DNA from: Bathymodiolus brooksi
Taxonomy: Eukaryota > Mollusca > Bivalvia > Mytilida > Modiolidae
NCBI GenBank assembly: GCA_963680875.1
Contig: OY804579.1
Span: 21,685,804 to 21,749,803 of the forward strand
DNA: 64,000 bases
Reading direction: 5' to 3'
Shown here: piece by piece, positions 37,728-49,670 of the stretch
How positions within the stretch are numbered: position 1 is the first letter of the stretch
Layout of the letters: each line of letters opens with the position of its first letter
Notes under the pieces: generated by a model
Told to the model about the DNA's origin: nothing
The model's input: the letters and a program-made list of their open reading frames with translations, nothing else
The model's database searches: none
Program-made: the position numbers and the translations under genes

Positions 37728-38267
37728 CAATACATATTTAATCGTATGCCACTTGTGCAAAAATAATAAGTGGAGATATCTCCTTCATATTTGCGTCTTA
37801 AATCATCATTTGTGTTTCAAAATGAAGAAATCGTTATCAACTCTCTGGTATTTGGACATCTCATTGATATTCTTTAAGAAACATCAACTGTATTTCCGGT
37901 TGTCGTAAATGTGATCAGTTGTAGAGGAATAACCAAGTAAATGACATTTAATAACTGAACGTGTGTGGGTTATTTTATTATATTACAAGGTCTTAAGATT
38001 CAGTATTATATTAAAAAAATTAAATCATTACAACGCATTACAACAATATCACGATTGACTGCATTTTAATTTTATATATCACTAGCCTTCTAAGCTTTGA
38101 TTCAGATATTTGTCAAGTACCAATCATAATTTTCTTACTTAACAATGAAATTGTTTTCTTGTAGTAAAGTTTCTTGGAATGATTACAATCACTGTTTAAT
38201 TCACGTTTTGATGGATTACATGTCCAGTTTATTAACAAGATTAAGGCTATAGAAATAATGAAATAAA

Positions 38268-38415
38268 AACGTAGATATCTAATTTAGTGCACACGACGAG
38301 TTTCTAGAATAGCCTTCATCAGGTACGCTAAGAGTCAAAAGATTGGAAAACCAATTAACTTAGAAGTCTTTGGGGGCAAGTAAACCATAGGGCCTCAAAG
38401 AGGATAACCAAAAGA
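38268..38415 (-). mobile_element. Family B partial copy
   Basis: On +: 'aaaacgtagatatctaattt', 'agtgcacacgacgagtttct', 'agccttcatcaggtacgcta' and 'aagtctttgggggcaagtaa'. Confidence 0.68.
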
Positions 38416-38694
38416 TGTCGAAAATGAATAATATGACGCCAATTATCTTATCCTGTGTCATGCCTTGTGGTTCCTATGAGGATTTCCTTGATAGCGGGTT
38501 GCTGCTGACATGGAACCAAGGGTTCCTCTTGTGGTTAAGTTGAAGTCATCACTTCGAAAGTTTTACGGTCGCCACCATGACTTGGTTGACCGTTATGGAA
38601 TATCGTGTCACAAATGACCACGATATGTTCCACTTGTCGTAAGCACTTCCCGGTCCTTTCCCCATTCATGACTTATCAACTGGTTTGTAACTAG

Positions 38695-38930
38695 ATTAAC
38701 ACGACGGGTGCCACTAGTGGAGCATGAACTGCCTACCCTTCCGGAGCACCTGAGTTCACCCTCGGTTTTTATTGGGGTTCGTGTTACTCAATCTTTAGTT
38801 CTATGTGTATGTTTTGTAAATCGTTGTTTGTCCTTTTGTACTTTTTCTTTTGGCCGTTGTGTTGTCTGTTCTTCTTCGATATATGGATTCTGATTACCCC
38901 TTTGGTATCTTCAAACTCTTTGGTTTTTAA
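38695..38930 (+). mobile_element. Family C copy, near complete
   Basis: 'cgacgggtgccactagtgga', 'ttccggagcacctgagttca', 'gttcttcttcgatatatgga' and 'cccctttggtatcttcaaac'. This and 42610-42780 are useful references for the family. Confidence 0.7.
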
Positions 38931-39169
38931 TAGTCGACAATAGTGACATTTTTGGATTTGGTTTGGGCCCATAAAATTAGCTTAACCTCGCCACTTTTTT
39001 TAGGTGCCTGTACCAAGCCAGGAACAAGTATTCGAGTTCTAGGGGCATCGCATTTGCCTCCTACGATTTTGTTTGTTGGATTTTGAAACTGTTCCGACAG
39101 TGTAGTATTTATTTTTTTCAATTCATCATGAATTTTAAATAGGAATCCAGAATATAATTACATATGTTT

Positions 39170-39320
39170 CAGGTATTTCTTACCCTCTCGGAGTTTACCC
39201 TAGCTCCGAATTTAGTGGGGTTCGTATTGCTCAATCTTTAGTTTTCTGTGCAGTGTTTTGTCGATTATTGATTATCTTTTTATCCATTTTTTCTTTTGGT
39301 TATTGTGTCTTCAAACTTTG
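39170..39320 (+). mobile_element. Family C partial copy just upstream of exon 4
   Basis: 'tcttaccctctcggagttta', 'tttagtggggttcgtattgc' and 'ttttcttttggttattgtgt'; about 300 bases before the exon 4 acceptor. Confidence 0.6.
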
Positions 39321-39626
39321 CTTGCTGTGGTACCTTCATTCCCATTTACAAAAATATCTGTCAAACATACAGACTTTACCTACTAAACCTTTTAAGTGTA
39401 GATGATGAAAAAATGAAAACGTTTTTAAAACAAATGTTTTTTCTTTTTTTTCGACAGTGTTTCAAAATGTCTCACTATTATTGCTTCAGATTTGTGTTCC
39501 TGCAAATATGGGAAAATGCCAAATTATTTGGTCTCGGGTTACTAACTTTAGTATTGCTTGGTTGCTCGTTGTCCATGTGATTGAATCATTGTAGTGTGAG
39601 TAACAAACGATTGCTTTATGTTACAG

Positions 39627-39738
39627 AGTGCCACCGACAAAGGAGAGTTACTTGTATCGCTGAGTTACAATAACAGTTTAGAAAGATTAACAATTGGTGT
39701 ATATGAAGGACGAGGTTTCAACACAGATTTACCATGTG
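39627..39738 (+). CDS. SYT15: SYT15-like exon 4: C2A-C2B linker and start of C2B
   Basis: The acceptor is ATGTTACAG and the donor is TGTG|GTAGGT. It has 37 codons plus one base: SATDKGELLVSLSYNNSLER, then LTIGVYEGRGFNTDLPC. GELLVSLSY is the typical first strand of a synaptotagmin C2B. The base G joins AT of exon 5 to make Asp, so loop 1 reads NTDLPCDSYVKV with both aspartates present. Intron 4, which follows, is 11 kb and holds most of the minisatellites in this window. Confidence 0.88.
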
Positions 39739-39744
39739 GTAGGT

Positions 39745-40580
39745 ACCTACATATTATAGTTTGGCTTACATGGCAGTTATGTTGTTATCTTTATAGCTTT
39801 TATTACTCACAGTAACAATGGCGACAACTATCTTACTAACAGATGATATAATCAAATGCAATCAAATAATATTTGCTTAATCACTAACACCGGCCAAAGA
39901 CATTACTGAGGCTTTCAATATAAAGGAAACCTTATGAATATGGAAGCGTATATTTGTTGAAAGTCGTTTGTTTTGTTTCATTTTAGTAAGAACGGATATA
40001 GATGTAAATGATCACGAGAGATTATCCATGTGTCCTACGTCATACTAGTCTTACATAACTTAAGTATTATTTCTCGGGTAAATCGGAGATCCAGAATTAC
40101 GACAACACATGGTATAGTGACATTCTAATACAAGACCTGATAAGGAAATGTTTTCCTCGGTTCCTAAGAAACTGGTTATAGCAAAAACTGTGCATGAATC
40201 CTTCGTTGATTTGTTGCTGTTTAATTTCAAGTGAACATTGTATCAGCTATAATCACGACGAGAACAGGTTTGAATAGCAATTAATCACGTAATACGGTTG
40301 CGAATAGATGGGCCTGCTGATGGCGATTTTGATTGACACAAATGAATAGGGATGTAATTGATAGGTTCGAACGTCCTTGTTTTGCAACAGACCAATAATG
40401 ACAACTCCGAACAAGTTATATCTCGCTTATGGTTGCTGCTTGTTGGCTTTTAAATGCAAGATAAATGGATTTCCATAAACTATAGAGACTTATTTTCGTT
40501 CAGTCATTTGGTCGAGCTGTGTATTTAGTTTATAAACTACAAATTCTACCTTTGTACATTGCTGACTTAAAATTAAACTT
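39745..40580. other. No recognisable feature
   Basis: AT-rich start of intron 4; nothing supported. Confidence 0.5.
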
Positions 40581-40583
40581 TTT

Positions 40584-40771
40584 ATAAGAGTTATTTCCCC
40601 TTCGTTGAACGTTGCAAAAGTCAAGGGGCAATTTTATAACAAATAGAGCATTCAGAAATTGTTACAACATTAAAATTTTGAACACATTATGAGGACAAAA
40701 TATGTTATTATCATTCATTTTTGCACAGAAAGGGGTCCTTCTTTTTCGCCTGAAGGAGAAATAACTCTTAT
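40584..40771. mobile_element. 188-bp MITE-like element
   Basis: Inverted ends ATAAGAGTTATTTC (40584 onward) and GAAATAACTCTTAT (ends 40771), extended by CCCTTCG / GAAGGA. The centre is AT-rich and non-coding. A TSD is not clear. Confidence 0.65.
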
Positions 40772-41145
40772 GAAAACATGTAAAAACGTATAATTTCTAT
40801 AATCAAATCGGGATTGTCCAATAGATCTTGCCCGACACCACGTTTGGAAAAGTTATATCCTACTTCGGTGAAATTATATATATATAAATCGAGGTTCCCA
40901 TGGGGTGTACATAAATGGTAAAAGATAGCAACGTTATCTAGATGAGCATCTTCTGTCTATTTCCTAATCAAAATGGATCATTCAGAACTCTCAAGATATT
41001 TATGAACCAATGAAAATATATTACAGTAGAAACATGCAATTTATTATGTCTCTAGAGGAAATCATTGCTTTGTGAAAGACTGACATTAGAAACCAGGAAA
41101 ATGGAGAACAAGTTACTGTTACTTAATCTTTAGTTTTGTATGTAG

Positions 41146-42150
41146 TGTTTGGTAGACCATTGTTGGTCCTTTTTGTCATTGTTCTTTTGGTCATTGTGTT
41201 GTCTGTGTTTTGTAGATCATTGTTGGTCCTTTTGGTCATTGTGTTGTCTGTGTTTTGTAGATCATTGTTGGTCCTTTTTGTCATTGTTCTTTTGGTCATT
41301 GTGTTGTCTGTGTTTTGTAGATCATTGTTGGTCCTTTTTGTCATTGTTCTTTTGGTCATTGTGTTGTCTGTGTTTTGTAGATCATTATTGGTCCTTTTTG
41401 TCATTGTTCTTTTGGTCATTGTGTTGTCTGTGTTTTGTAGATCATTGTTGGTTCTTTTTGTCATTGTTCTTTTGGTCATTGTGTTTTCTGTGTTTTGTAG
41501 ATCATTGTTGGTCCTTTTTTCCATTGTTCTTTTGGTCATTGTGTTGTCTGTGTTTTGTAGATCATTGTTGGTCCTTTTTGTCATTGTTCTTTTGGTCATT
41601 GTGTTGTCTGTGTTTTGTAGACCATTGTTGGTCCTTTTTGTCATTGTTCTTTTGGTCATTGTGTTGTCTATGCTTTGTAGATCATTATTGGTCCTTTTTG
41701 TCATTGTTCTTTTGGTCATTGTGTTTTCTGTGTTTTGTAGACCATTGTTGGTCCTTTTTGTCATTGTTCTTTTGGTCATTGTGTTGTCTATGTTTTGTAG
41801 ATCATTATTGGTCCTTTTTGTCATTGTTCTTTTGGTCATTGTGTTGTCTGTGTTTTGTAGATCATTGTTGGTCCTTTTTGTCATTGTTCTTTTGGTCATT
41901 GTGTTGTCTGTGTTTTGTAGATCATTGTTGGTCCTTTTTGTCATTGTTCTTTTGGTCATTGTGTTGTCTGTGTTTTGTAGATTATTGTTGGTCCTTTTTG
42001 TCATTGTTCTTTTGGTCATTGTGTTGTCTGTGTTTTGTAGATCATTGTTGGTCCTTTTTGTCATTGTTCTTTTGGTCATTGTGTTGTCTGTGTTTTGTAG
42101 ATCATTGTTGGTCCTTTTTGTCATTGTTCTTTTAGTCATTGCGTTGTCTC
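41146..42150. repeat. 60-bp minisatellite, ~17 copies, grown inside a family C copy
   Basis: 'cattgttggtcctttttgtc', 'attgttcttttggtcattgt' and 'gttgtctgtgttttgtagat' repeat every 60 bases; the second unit is 45. The flanks 41120-41145 and 42151-42205 ('tacggtttcagattacccct', 'ttcgtatcttcaaac') are family C, so the array is an internal expansion of it. With a period divisible by three and no stops, it creates open frames of about 330-370 codons on both strands. I regard these as artefacts. Confidence 0.96.
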
Positions 42151-42609
42151 TGCTCGTTCCATTTACGGTTTCAGATTACCCCTTTCGTATCTTCAAACTA
42201 TTCGTACTCATTCTATTACAAAATGTGCAACTCTATGATTCCTACATCCGACATCGCACCAGTTAGAAAGATTTAAAATTGTTCTGAACAGTATATTTGC
42301 TACCCAATCTGATGTTCTACTATCGCAACATTCATTGTTATTACGCAAAAAAAAATTTGATTTGAACATTGAAAGTGTTGGTACTGTTCTCCTATATAAA
42401 AATTCACCGATTTTGGAAAAAAATATTATATTGTGAAAATAAAAATTAGAAAAAATCGAAGGGACAATCAAGAATGGAGATTCCAGAGACATTGGCAATT
42501 CAATAAGACAATCAATTTCAATGATAAACGCAAAACATCAACTGCTTCATAATTGATTAATGAGAAGAATGTACCATCCTCACAATTAAAGTATTTATAT
42601 TTAGTTTTA

Positions 42610-42785
42610 AGACACCTTTAGTGAGGTTCATGTTACTCGATCTTTTGTTTGGTGTGTAATGTTTTGTAGATCGTTGCTTGTCTTTTTGTCCTTTTTTTCT
42701 TTTGGTCATTATGTTGTCTGTTCTTCTTCGATTTACGAATTCTGATTACCCCTTAGGTATCTTTAAACTATTCTCATACTTGACC
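42610..42785 (+). mobile_element. Family C copy
   Basis: 'gtgaggttcatgttactcga', 'ttggtcattatgttgtctgt' and 'cttcttcgatttacgaattc'. It directly precedes the 34-bp array. Confidence 0.65.
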
Positions 42786-42853
42786 ACGATACTCGCTTAT
42801 CTTGCGATTACGGCTTCTTAATAACCTTGTTTGGTATCTTCAAACTTTTCTTA

Positions 42854-43196
42854 TTCGTGGAATAAAGCTTATGTGTATACTCAAGACTTCGTGGAATAAA
42901 GCTTGTGTGTATACTCAAGACTTCGTGGAATAAAGCTTATGTATATACTCAAGACTTCGTGGAATAAAGCTTATGTGTATACCCAAGTCTTCGTGGAATA
43001 AAGCTTATGTGTATACTCAAGACTTCGTGGAATAAAGCTTATATGTATACTCAAGACTTCGTGGAATAAAGCTTATGTGTATACTCAAGATTTCGTGGAA
43101 TAAAGCTTATGTGTATACTCAAGACTTCGTGGAATAAAGCTTATGTATATACTCAAGACTTCGTGGAATAAAGCTGATGTGTATACTCAAGACTTC
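42854..43196. repeat. 34-bp minisatellite, ~10 copies
   Basis: 'cgtggaataaagcttatgtg' plus 'tatactcaagactt' every 34 bases from 42856. Confidence 0.96.
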
Positions 43197-43199
43197 GCA

Positions 43200-45088
43200 A
43201 GCAAGTGCACAAATAGCAATCGGGACAGAATAAACACAAAGAAACATTTATGAGAGATACATTTTAATACACAAAACCATCTTCCCCAAGGCATTAATTA
43301 TTTATTGTATATATGAATCTATGATGGGTTTTATATAACATAGATAAAAAGAAATCTTATAGTTGACATTTGAAGCTTAAGAAGACCTATCCAACTTCTT
43401 ACGAAACAGCCATAAAAAATAAAAAAGATATCGTGCACAGAAATGTGACATTATATAATGCAAAGGTTACCATATCCATATTACCTTAATTTATCGGAGA
43501 TGTTATGAATATTGTTTCGTATTACAGACAAAAAAATATCATTAAACGATAAAGATTCAGTGTTTTTGATAGGCAGATGAAGTATCGTCTAGACAATTAT
43601 TAACACTACCTGAAAATACGATTTAAACAGTATAAACTATATGTACCATATTGCGACTTTCCGTGTATTACAACTATTTGAACTCTATTTTATTTATTAT
43701 TTATGATTCTTTTCTTAAAGTTACAAATTTCAATTATTATTCCTCCTCATTAGTTTAAAATATTGAACGATTGCATGACACACACGATATCTTTTGTTAT
43801 TAGTATAATTCAAAGTTCCATGGAATTGTCAAACATAATCTTATTTTCGATGCTAAAATTTAGTTTAGATTTCTGAGAAGGTTATATCGTATAACATATT
43901 GCTTCAATTGTCTGAGTAAAAATTCGTTGAATATATGATATAGCGATACGAACATATTTAATATATAACCACGGATAATACGACCTTGTTACTGTATTTA
44001 CATAGAAAATACGGCCATATTTTTTAGTGTATATCCATAGAAAAGACGACCATGGCTATAACCAAAGAAAATTGGAATATATATCGTGTTGCCGTAGGTA
44101 AAAGAGACCATAGTTAACATATCATAAAAGAATATTAATTGATTTTTGGTTGGTTAACGTCCTCCTGAAAATATATCATGGATATTCGGAACGAGAAGTT
44201 AAACAATATCTAAAACCTATACAAAAAATAAGGCGGGTCGGACTACCATCGCAACCACATGTGCCTGCCACTGGAAAATTATGCATAGAATTGGGTAGGA
44301 ACGAAAACCATAGCTTTTTGTAGTGGCTACAATGCGCCTATTCTTGTTCGTTGTCTACAAGAGACGTTTTAATCGTTTAGCATAGCACTCTCCAAGCACG
44401 TAACGCACTATGTTTCAAGGTCAGGCTTTCCGTATGATAATCTGGCAAATCCCCATCGACAATTATTATCATCAGCATTACCTTCAAGCAAAAGAAATAA
44501 ACATGTTTAGTATGTAACTATAGAAACTCCAGTTGTGTTTTAGTGTATATCGTTATATCGTGTATAAATCTTACTAATCCTATGTCTGTGTAAAAGAAAG
44601 CTGACCGACATTTTGAATTGTTAAATCATTCAGATCTTATTAACATGTAGACAATTGAATTTTCTAACATGTTGTAAAATTATTTTTGCAGTATGGATTT
44701 CTTTATGATGATTGGTCTGCTCAAAATTGTTATTTTTCTTACAATACATGTTAAATGTGCAGCTAATATTGTGGCATTTCTATCAGCTTCAAAGGCATGC
44801 TAATCTAATGTCTTGATCAATTACATGATTTTGAAAATTATTTCGGAGAAACAGAATATGTCACTTTACATCGACTCGTACTTAATATTGACCTCCTTTA
44901 AAAAGTTAGAGTTTATTGCTAGAGGCGTCACGTAACAATTGAAATAGATTACAACTATGTACTTATCTGATAACAATCATGCACGTTATTTTATGAGTTT
45001 GTTTTGACGAATTTCTAACACCATAATAAAATACCTCTTCCACGATCAGTGCACAAGCTTCGAGTAAATAAAAGAATAAATTTGAAAT
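43200..45088. other. No recognisable feature
   Basis: AT-rich middle of intron 4. 'acggccatattttttagtgt' and similar phrases recur at 43970-44060, a weak ~60-base repeat. Confidence 0.45.
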
Positions 45089-45134
45089 AAAAACGTAGAT
45101 GTCGAATTTATTGCGCACTACGTGTGTCTGGAAT

Positions 45135-45525
45135 AGCCTTCATCAGGAACGCTCAAAGCCAAATAGCCTTCATCAGGAACGCTCAAAGCCAAATAGTCTT
45201 CATCAGGAACGCTCAAAGCCAAATAGCCTTCATCAGGTACGCTCAAAGCCAAATAGTCTTCATCAGGAACGCTCAAAGCCAAATAGCCTTCATCAGGAAC
45301 GCTCAAAGCCAAATAGTCTTCATCAGGAACGCTCAAAGCCAAATAGCCTTCATCAGGTACGCTCAAAGCCAAATAGCCTTCATCAGGTACGCTCAAAGCC
45401 AAATGGCCTTCATCGGGTACGCTCAAAGCCAAATAGCCTTCATCAGGTACGCTCAAAGCCAAATAGCATTCTTCAGGAACGCTCAAAGCCAAATAGCCTT
45501 CATCAGGTACGCTCAAAGCCAAAAT
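45135..45525. repeat. 30-bp minisatellite, 13 copies
   Basis: 'agccttcatcaggaacgctc' plus 'aaagccaaat' every 30 bases; two common variants (aac / tac) are intermixed. All frames stay open because the period is a multiple of three. Confidence 0.97.
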
Positions 45526-45596
45526 ATTTGAAAACCATATAATTTAAAAGTCTTGTGAGCAAGAAAACCAAGGGCCTAAAGAAGATAGCAAAATTG

Positions 45597-45945
45597 ATCA
45601 CATGACTGATGGAGGAGAACCTTAGCTTGGTCACATATGACTCATGGAGGAGAACCTTAGTTCGGTCACATATGACTTGTGGAGGAGAACCTTAGTTCGG
45701 TCAAATATGACTCATGGAGGAGAACCTTAGTTCGGTCACATATGACTCATGGAGGAGAACCTTAGTTCGGTCACATATGACTCATGGAGGAGAACCTTAG
45801 TTCGGTCACATATGACTCATGGAGGAGCACCTTAGTTCGGTCACATATGACTCATGGAGGAGAACCTTAGTTCGGTCACATATGACTCATGGGGGAGAAC
45901 ATTAGTTCGGTCACATATGACTCATGGAGGAGAACCTTAGTTTTA
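45597..45945. repeat. 35-bp minisatellite, ~10 copies
   Basis: 'ggaggagaaccttagttcgg' plus 'tcacatatgactcat' at 35-base steps from 45611. Confidence 0.96.
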
Positions 45946-45999
45946 ATACTAAATACATTAATTAGGAACTGTAAATATCAATAATAATATGCATTCAGT

Positions 46000-46785
46000 C
46001 CAAGAAATGGTGAGAAAAACACGAATGTCCTATGTAAGACAACAGGTAAGTGAGACCAGGTAGTCCATTGAAGGGATTGCATTGTCTGCTCCATGCATGT
46101 TATACATCGTATAGTTATGACGATACAATCATGTTCAATCGCGTATGCCAATTCATAGTGTGTAGATGTCGGTCAGACAATGGTAGCACGAAAACAGAGT
46201 ACGTGAGATCTGAAGAGATTGTCACTTAGAGGAACAATGCACATACGAAGTCACCAACAGTACAAAAAAACTCCTAAAACAAAACACAGGAACTAAAGAT
46301 AACCCCGAAACTATGAACGCCGCACGTCAGGTGCTTCGGAATATTAGGTTGTTCCTAGTTCATGGATAGTCGTCTACACCAGTACCTTTCTCATACATAC
46401 TCGTAGCTAATATCTGTAGACGGTTATTCCATTTAAGGACATAAATATAAATATGCAAAGGTAGATTAACTTAAGGAGGTTTATAGAACATTATTTAACG
46501 AAACGATTTAGTATAAGTTAAGCACATCATCATTACACGGGGCAATTGTTTACCAAATGTGCGAGTCAAGTTGAGATAGCTATACCGAACTTTTTAAACG
46601 GATCTAATCCGTAGTTTTATGGTAAAAAAAAGCATAAGAGCTACGGTTCCGCAGCTATTTGTATGCCATACCTTGAAATATTTAGCTTAATAGACAAATT
46701 GTTTTGTGTTCTACAATACTGTTTTTTTTATTTTGGCATTTTACTAGTTTTAGCTTCATGCAAGATTGATGTGGTTTTATTTAAG
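46000..46785. other. No gene; possible dispersed-repeat remnant
   Basis: 46255-46345 ('aagataaccccgaaactatg', 'gtcaggtgcttcgga') resembles the reverse of a C/D-like element. The rest is unremarkable. Confidence 0.4.
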
Positions 46786-46788
46786 AAA

Positions 46789-46906
46789 CTTTTGAAGTTT
46801 CATTGGGGTATGAAAGCGTTGACCGAAGTACATTTTCAATGAAGCGCTATCCATGTTTAAAATGTAGTTCGATCAACGCTTTCATACCCCAATGAAACTT
46901 CAAAAG
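46789..46906. repeat. Near-perfect 48-bp inverted repeat (hairpin)
   Basis: The left arm CTTTTGAAGTTTCATTGGGG continues TATGAAAGCGTTGACC to 46836. The right arm mirrors it and ends 46906. The loop is about 22 bases with only 2-3 mismatches between arms. It may be the core of a MITE: a related 'cttcattgggatgtgaaac' lies at 47076. Confidence 0.9.
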
Positions 46907-47434
46907 AATGCATTCAATTCTTATAATTATATTTAAATCACACCAAAATTTAATATAGTTGAATTTTTCGTTGTGAATTTTATTTGTGTTAGATTATATG
47001 CTGTTGGAAATTACTACGCCATTGATTGTCTACATCTGACGTCGTCGTGGAGGCACGTGCAAGTTCGGATTTGAGCTTCATTGGGATGTGAAACATCACT
47101 TTTATAATCATGTGACCACTTCATAGCCAATCATATTGTAACATTTCAATGAAAAACGGAAGTAATGTAATTATTAGTTAAAAGGAACATGACTTACAGT
47201 TATATACAAGCCATTTACATTGACCTTTGATATATCTGTGTGTGTATTATAACAGCTAAATGAGCTACAGTAAGCAGTTCTTACCTTTTCTATCTAAAAA
47301 CATATAGTTTTCATACTGTTTAATGACATTATTAATAACAATACATCTTGTCCTGTTCTACGTAGATTTATCACCTCTATCACCAACAAAACCTTTACAG
47401 GACATGACCGTGAGTAACATGACGGGTGTCTTAT

Positions 47435-47735
47435 TAGAAGCAGGAACTGCTTATCTTTCACAAACACCTTGGTTTACCCCCGTTATTTTTAGTGGGGTCC
47501 GTGTTGTTCATCCTTTCTAGTTTTTTTATGTGGTGTGCTTGTTCTTTTGTTTGTCTTCGTCCTGTGTTTGTGTGCCCAATGTTGCCTGTATCTCTGGATT
47601 GTTCATTTTTGATTGCCCCTTCGGTATTTTCTAACGTTTATTCGTTCTGTGTCTTGTGACCAATGTTGCCTGTGTCTCTGTTGTATACATTCTTACCTGA
47701 CCCTTCGGATTCCTCTAACGTATATTCTGTAAGCT
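47435..47735 (+). mobile_element. Family D copy with doubled 3' end
   Basis: 'agcaggaactgcttatcttt' and 'gtggggtccgtgttgttcat', then two successive 3' blocks: 'gattgccccttcggtatttt' and 'acctgacccttcggattcct'. Confidence 0.62.
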
Positions 47736-47758
47736 ACAATATGGTAAGTTGTTTATTG

Positions 47759-47958
47759 CGTCATTATGTTATCACGTGAAATCTAGTTATCTATAGGGCT
47801 TCATTATGTTGTCACGTGATATCTAGTTATATATAGGGCTTCATTATGTTGTCACGTGATATCTAGTTATCTATAGGGCTTCATTATGTTGTCACGTGAT
47901 ATCTAGTTATATATAGGGTTTCATTATGTTGTCACGTGATATCTAGTTATCTATAGGG
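47759..47958. repeat. 40-bp minisatellite, 5 copies
   Basis: 'tcattatgttgtcacgtgat' plus 'atctagttatctatagggct' every 40 bases from 47761. Confidence 0.96.
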
Positions 47959-48254
47959 AAGGATCTTATTAGACATTTGTTAGACTTCATAAATACAGCC
48001 AGTGTCACATGTTTCTTCTGGTATTCAACTGCTAATTGAAGAATCATCAAGTCCACTTGTAATATCAAGGACACAAGACATGTGTATGATTTCGGGAGAA
48101 ATTTTATTTTATTCAGAGACTATTTATGTCTGTAATATTACAAATATTCAAAATTCAAAATATGTTTTTGTCGTCGGTTTTGGTTTAACATATTTGTAAT
48201 ATTTTTGGATTTTTATTTTTTTGGCATTAAAAAAATGGTATATATGTTGATGAC

Positions 48255-48393
48255 ATACTAATGTTATGAGTTCGAATCCCGATCATGGCGAGGTGTACTC
48301 GATACAACAATATGTGATCAAGTTTGTCAGTGACTTGCGGCAGATCGGTGGTTTTCTCCGGTTTCCTCCACCAATAAAACTATTTCGCGATAT
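48255..48393 (+). mobile_element. SINE family A, body
   Basis: The B box GAGTTCGAATCCCGATC at 48268 is the best in the window; then 'gtgtactcgatacaacaata' and 'cggtggttttctccggtttc'. It stops at 'accaataaaact'. Confidence 0.78.
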
Positions 48394-48394
48394 T

Positions 48395-48995
48395 CTGAAG
48401 CAACATGTACGTTATAGACGTTTTTGGCTATCTTGTTTAGACAGTGATTTTCTTCCTCCAAAATATAGTTGTATTATTAGCTTTCCAATCTTTTGATAAT
48501 TTGTTTTTCAGAAACGCGTTGCGCACACTATATTTGATATCTACGTGAATATTACAATCACTTGCTATCTACGTGAATATTACAATCACTTGCTATCTAC
48601 GTGAATATTACAATCACTTGCTATCTACGTGAATATTACAATCACTTGCTCTGCTGGTGGACTTTTAGTCCTCGAGTGTATCATCCGCCATTATTATTTT
48701 GAAAGTTATTGTTCCTAAGTAATACAAGTATTATAAAAACTATGGTTCACCTTCCTTAGACATTGCTACGAAGAGTTTGAAGATACCAAAGGGGTAATCA
48801 GAATCCGTAAATCGAAGAAAGACGGACAACACAATGGACAAAAGAAAAAAGATAACCTTTGTATTTCTATCCTAATTAGGCACTTAAGTTTTCTTGTTCT
48901 GAAAGACTTTTAATCAATCTATTGACATTGAGCGTACCTGATGAAGGTTATTCCAGAAACACGTCATGCGCACTAAATCAGATATCTAAGTTTTT
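48395..48995 (+). mobile_element. Family B unit, motif at both ends, interrupted
   Basis: Motif 1 at about 48508-48545 and motif 2 at 48930-48995 (ACCTGATGAAGGTTATTCCA, then GAAACACGTC). The body holds 'ctgctggtggacttttagtc', a 28-bp array (48536-48650) and an antisense family C fragment (48768-48862). Confidence 0.68.
48536..48650. repeat. 28-bp tandem repeat, 4 copies, within family B
   Basis: 'gctatctacgtgaatattac' plus 'aatcactt' every 28 bases. The first unit starts in the family B motif tail 'gatatctacgt'. Confidence 0.93.
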
Positions 48996-49499
48996 ATTTT
49001 AACCTAAATAAGTTACTAGTAACCATCAACTTTATTGCCATATAAATGGTTCTATCGAATTGCTTTTACTTTCCCATTTATTTAGTTCGCTTGACGGGCA
49101 GGGCAAATAGTCCTGATTAACGTTTGTGTCTGGATAATTGGTTTACACAATACATCTGAAAACCACATCCGTCATTTATATATAATATTATATAAGATAT
49201 GAACGGCCCGTAAAATGGTTTGATCAGCAACTAATTTCCTAGATTAGATCGATTTTTACTCAGACGAAAAAGTTTATCAGTATAAATGTATTTGTCTGAT
49301 TATCATATTGATAGAGTTTTACATTGATCGATCCTATTCAGAACTGATCGTCGATGATCATGTACATTAATACAAGTAGATTACACTTGGTTGGAATGTC
49401 TGTAATGCTGTATAATATACTATAAACATTGTGTGGAGGATAAAAGAAATACCATGTGTAAGCTCATTGTTTTAATTACGATCATCAGATAAAGATAAT

Positions 49500-49670
49500 A
49501 TTTTGAAGATATCAAGGGGTAATCGAATGCCGTAAATCGAGGAAGGGCAGAAAATATAATGGCCACAAAGAAAATAACAAACACTACACTGACAACTAAA
49601 GATTGAGCATCACAAACCTAACTAAAACCCGGATATGAACTCGGGTGCTCCTTCCGAATGCTACTTTCTA
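49500..49670 (-). mobile_element. Family C copy
   Basis: On +: 'gaagatatcaaggggtaatc', 'ccgtaaatcgaggaagggca' and 'gaactcgggtgctccttccg'. A second antisense remnant lies at 50365-50450. Confidence 0.62.

Larger units (their letters stand above)
45090..45990 (-). mobile_element. Family B copy carrying two internal minisatellites
   Basis: The family order on + is motif (45093-45150), then 'gaaaaccatataatttaaaa', 'gtcttgtgagcaagaaaacc', 'aaggaggagaacctta'-type block and 'aatactaaatacattaatta'. It is interrupted only by a 30-bp and a 35-bp array, each made of the element's own bases. Confidence 0.75.

Noticed and set aside
41123..42266. Open frames of 328-376 codons on both strands (hydrophobic LLVLFVIVLL repeats; TMTKRTNNDLQN repeats)
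   Set aside because: Produced by a 60-bp minisatellite whose period is divisible by three and which lacks stops; three frames are open at once, and the sequence derives from a dispersed repeat.
45099..45542. Repeat proteins NSLHQERSKP / IAFIRNAQSQ
   Set aside because: Three overlapping frames of a 30-bp array within a family B element.
48268..48290. tRNA gene (B box GTTCGAATCC)
   Set aside because: There is no cloverleaf around it and the same box recurs in several dispersed copies followed by the same body, so it is a SINE promoter remnant.
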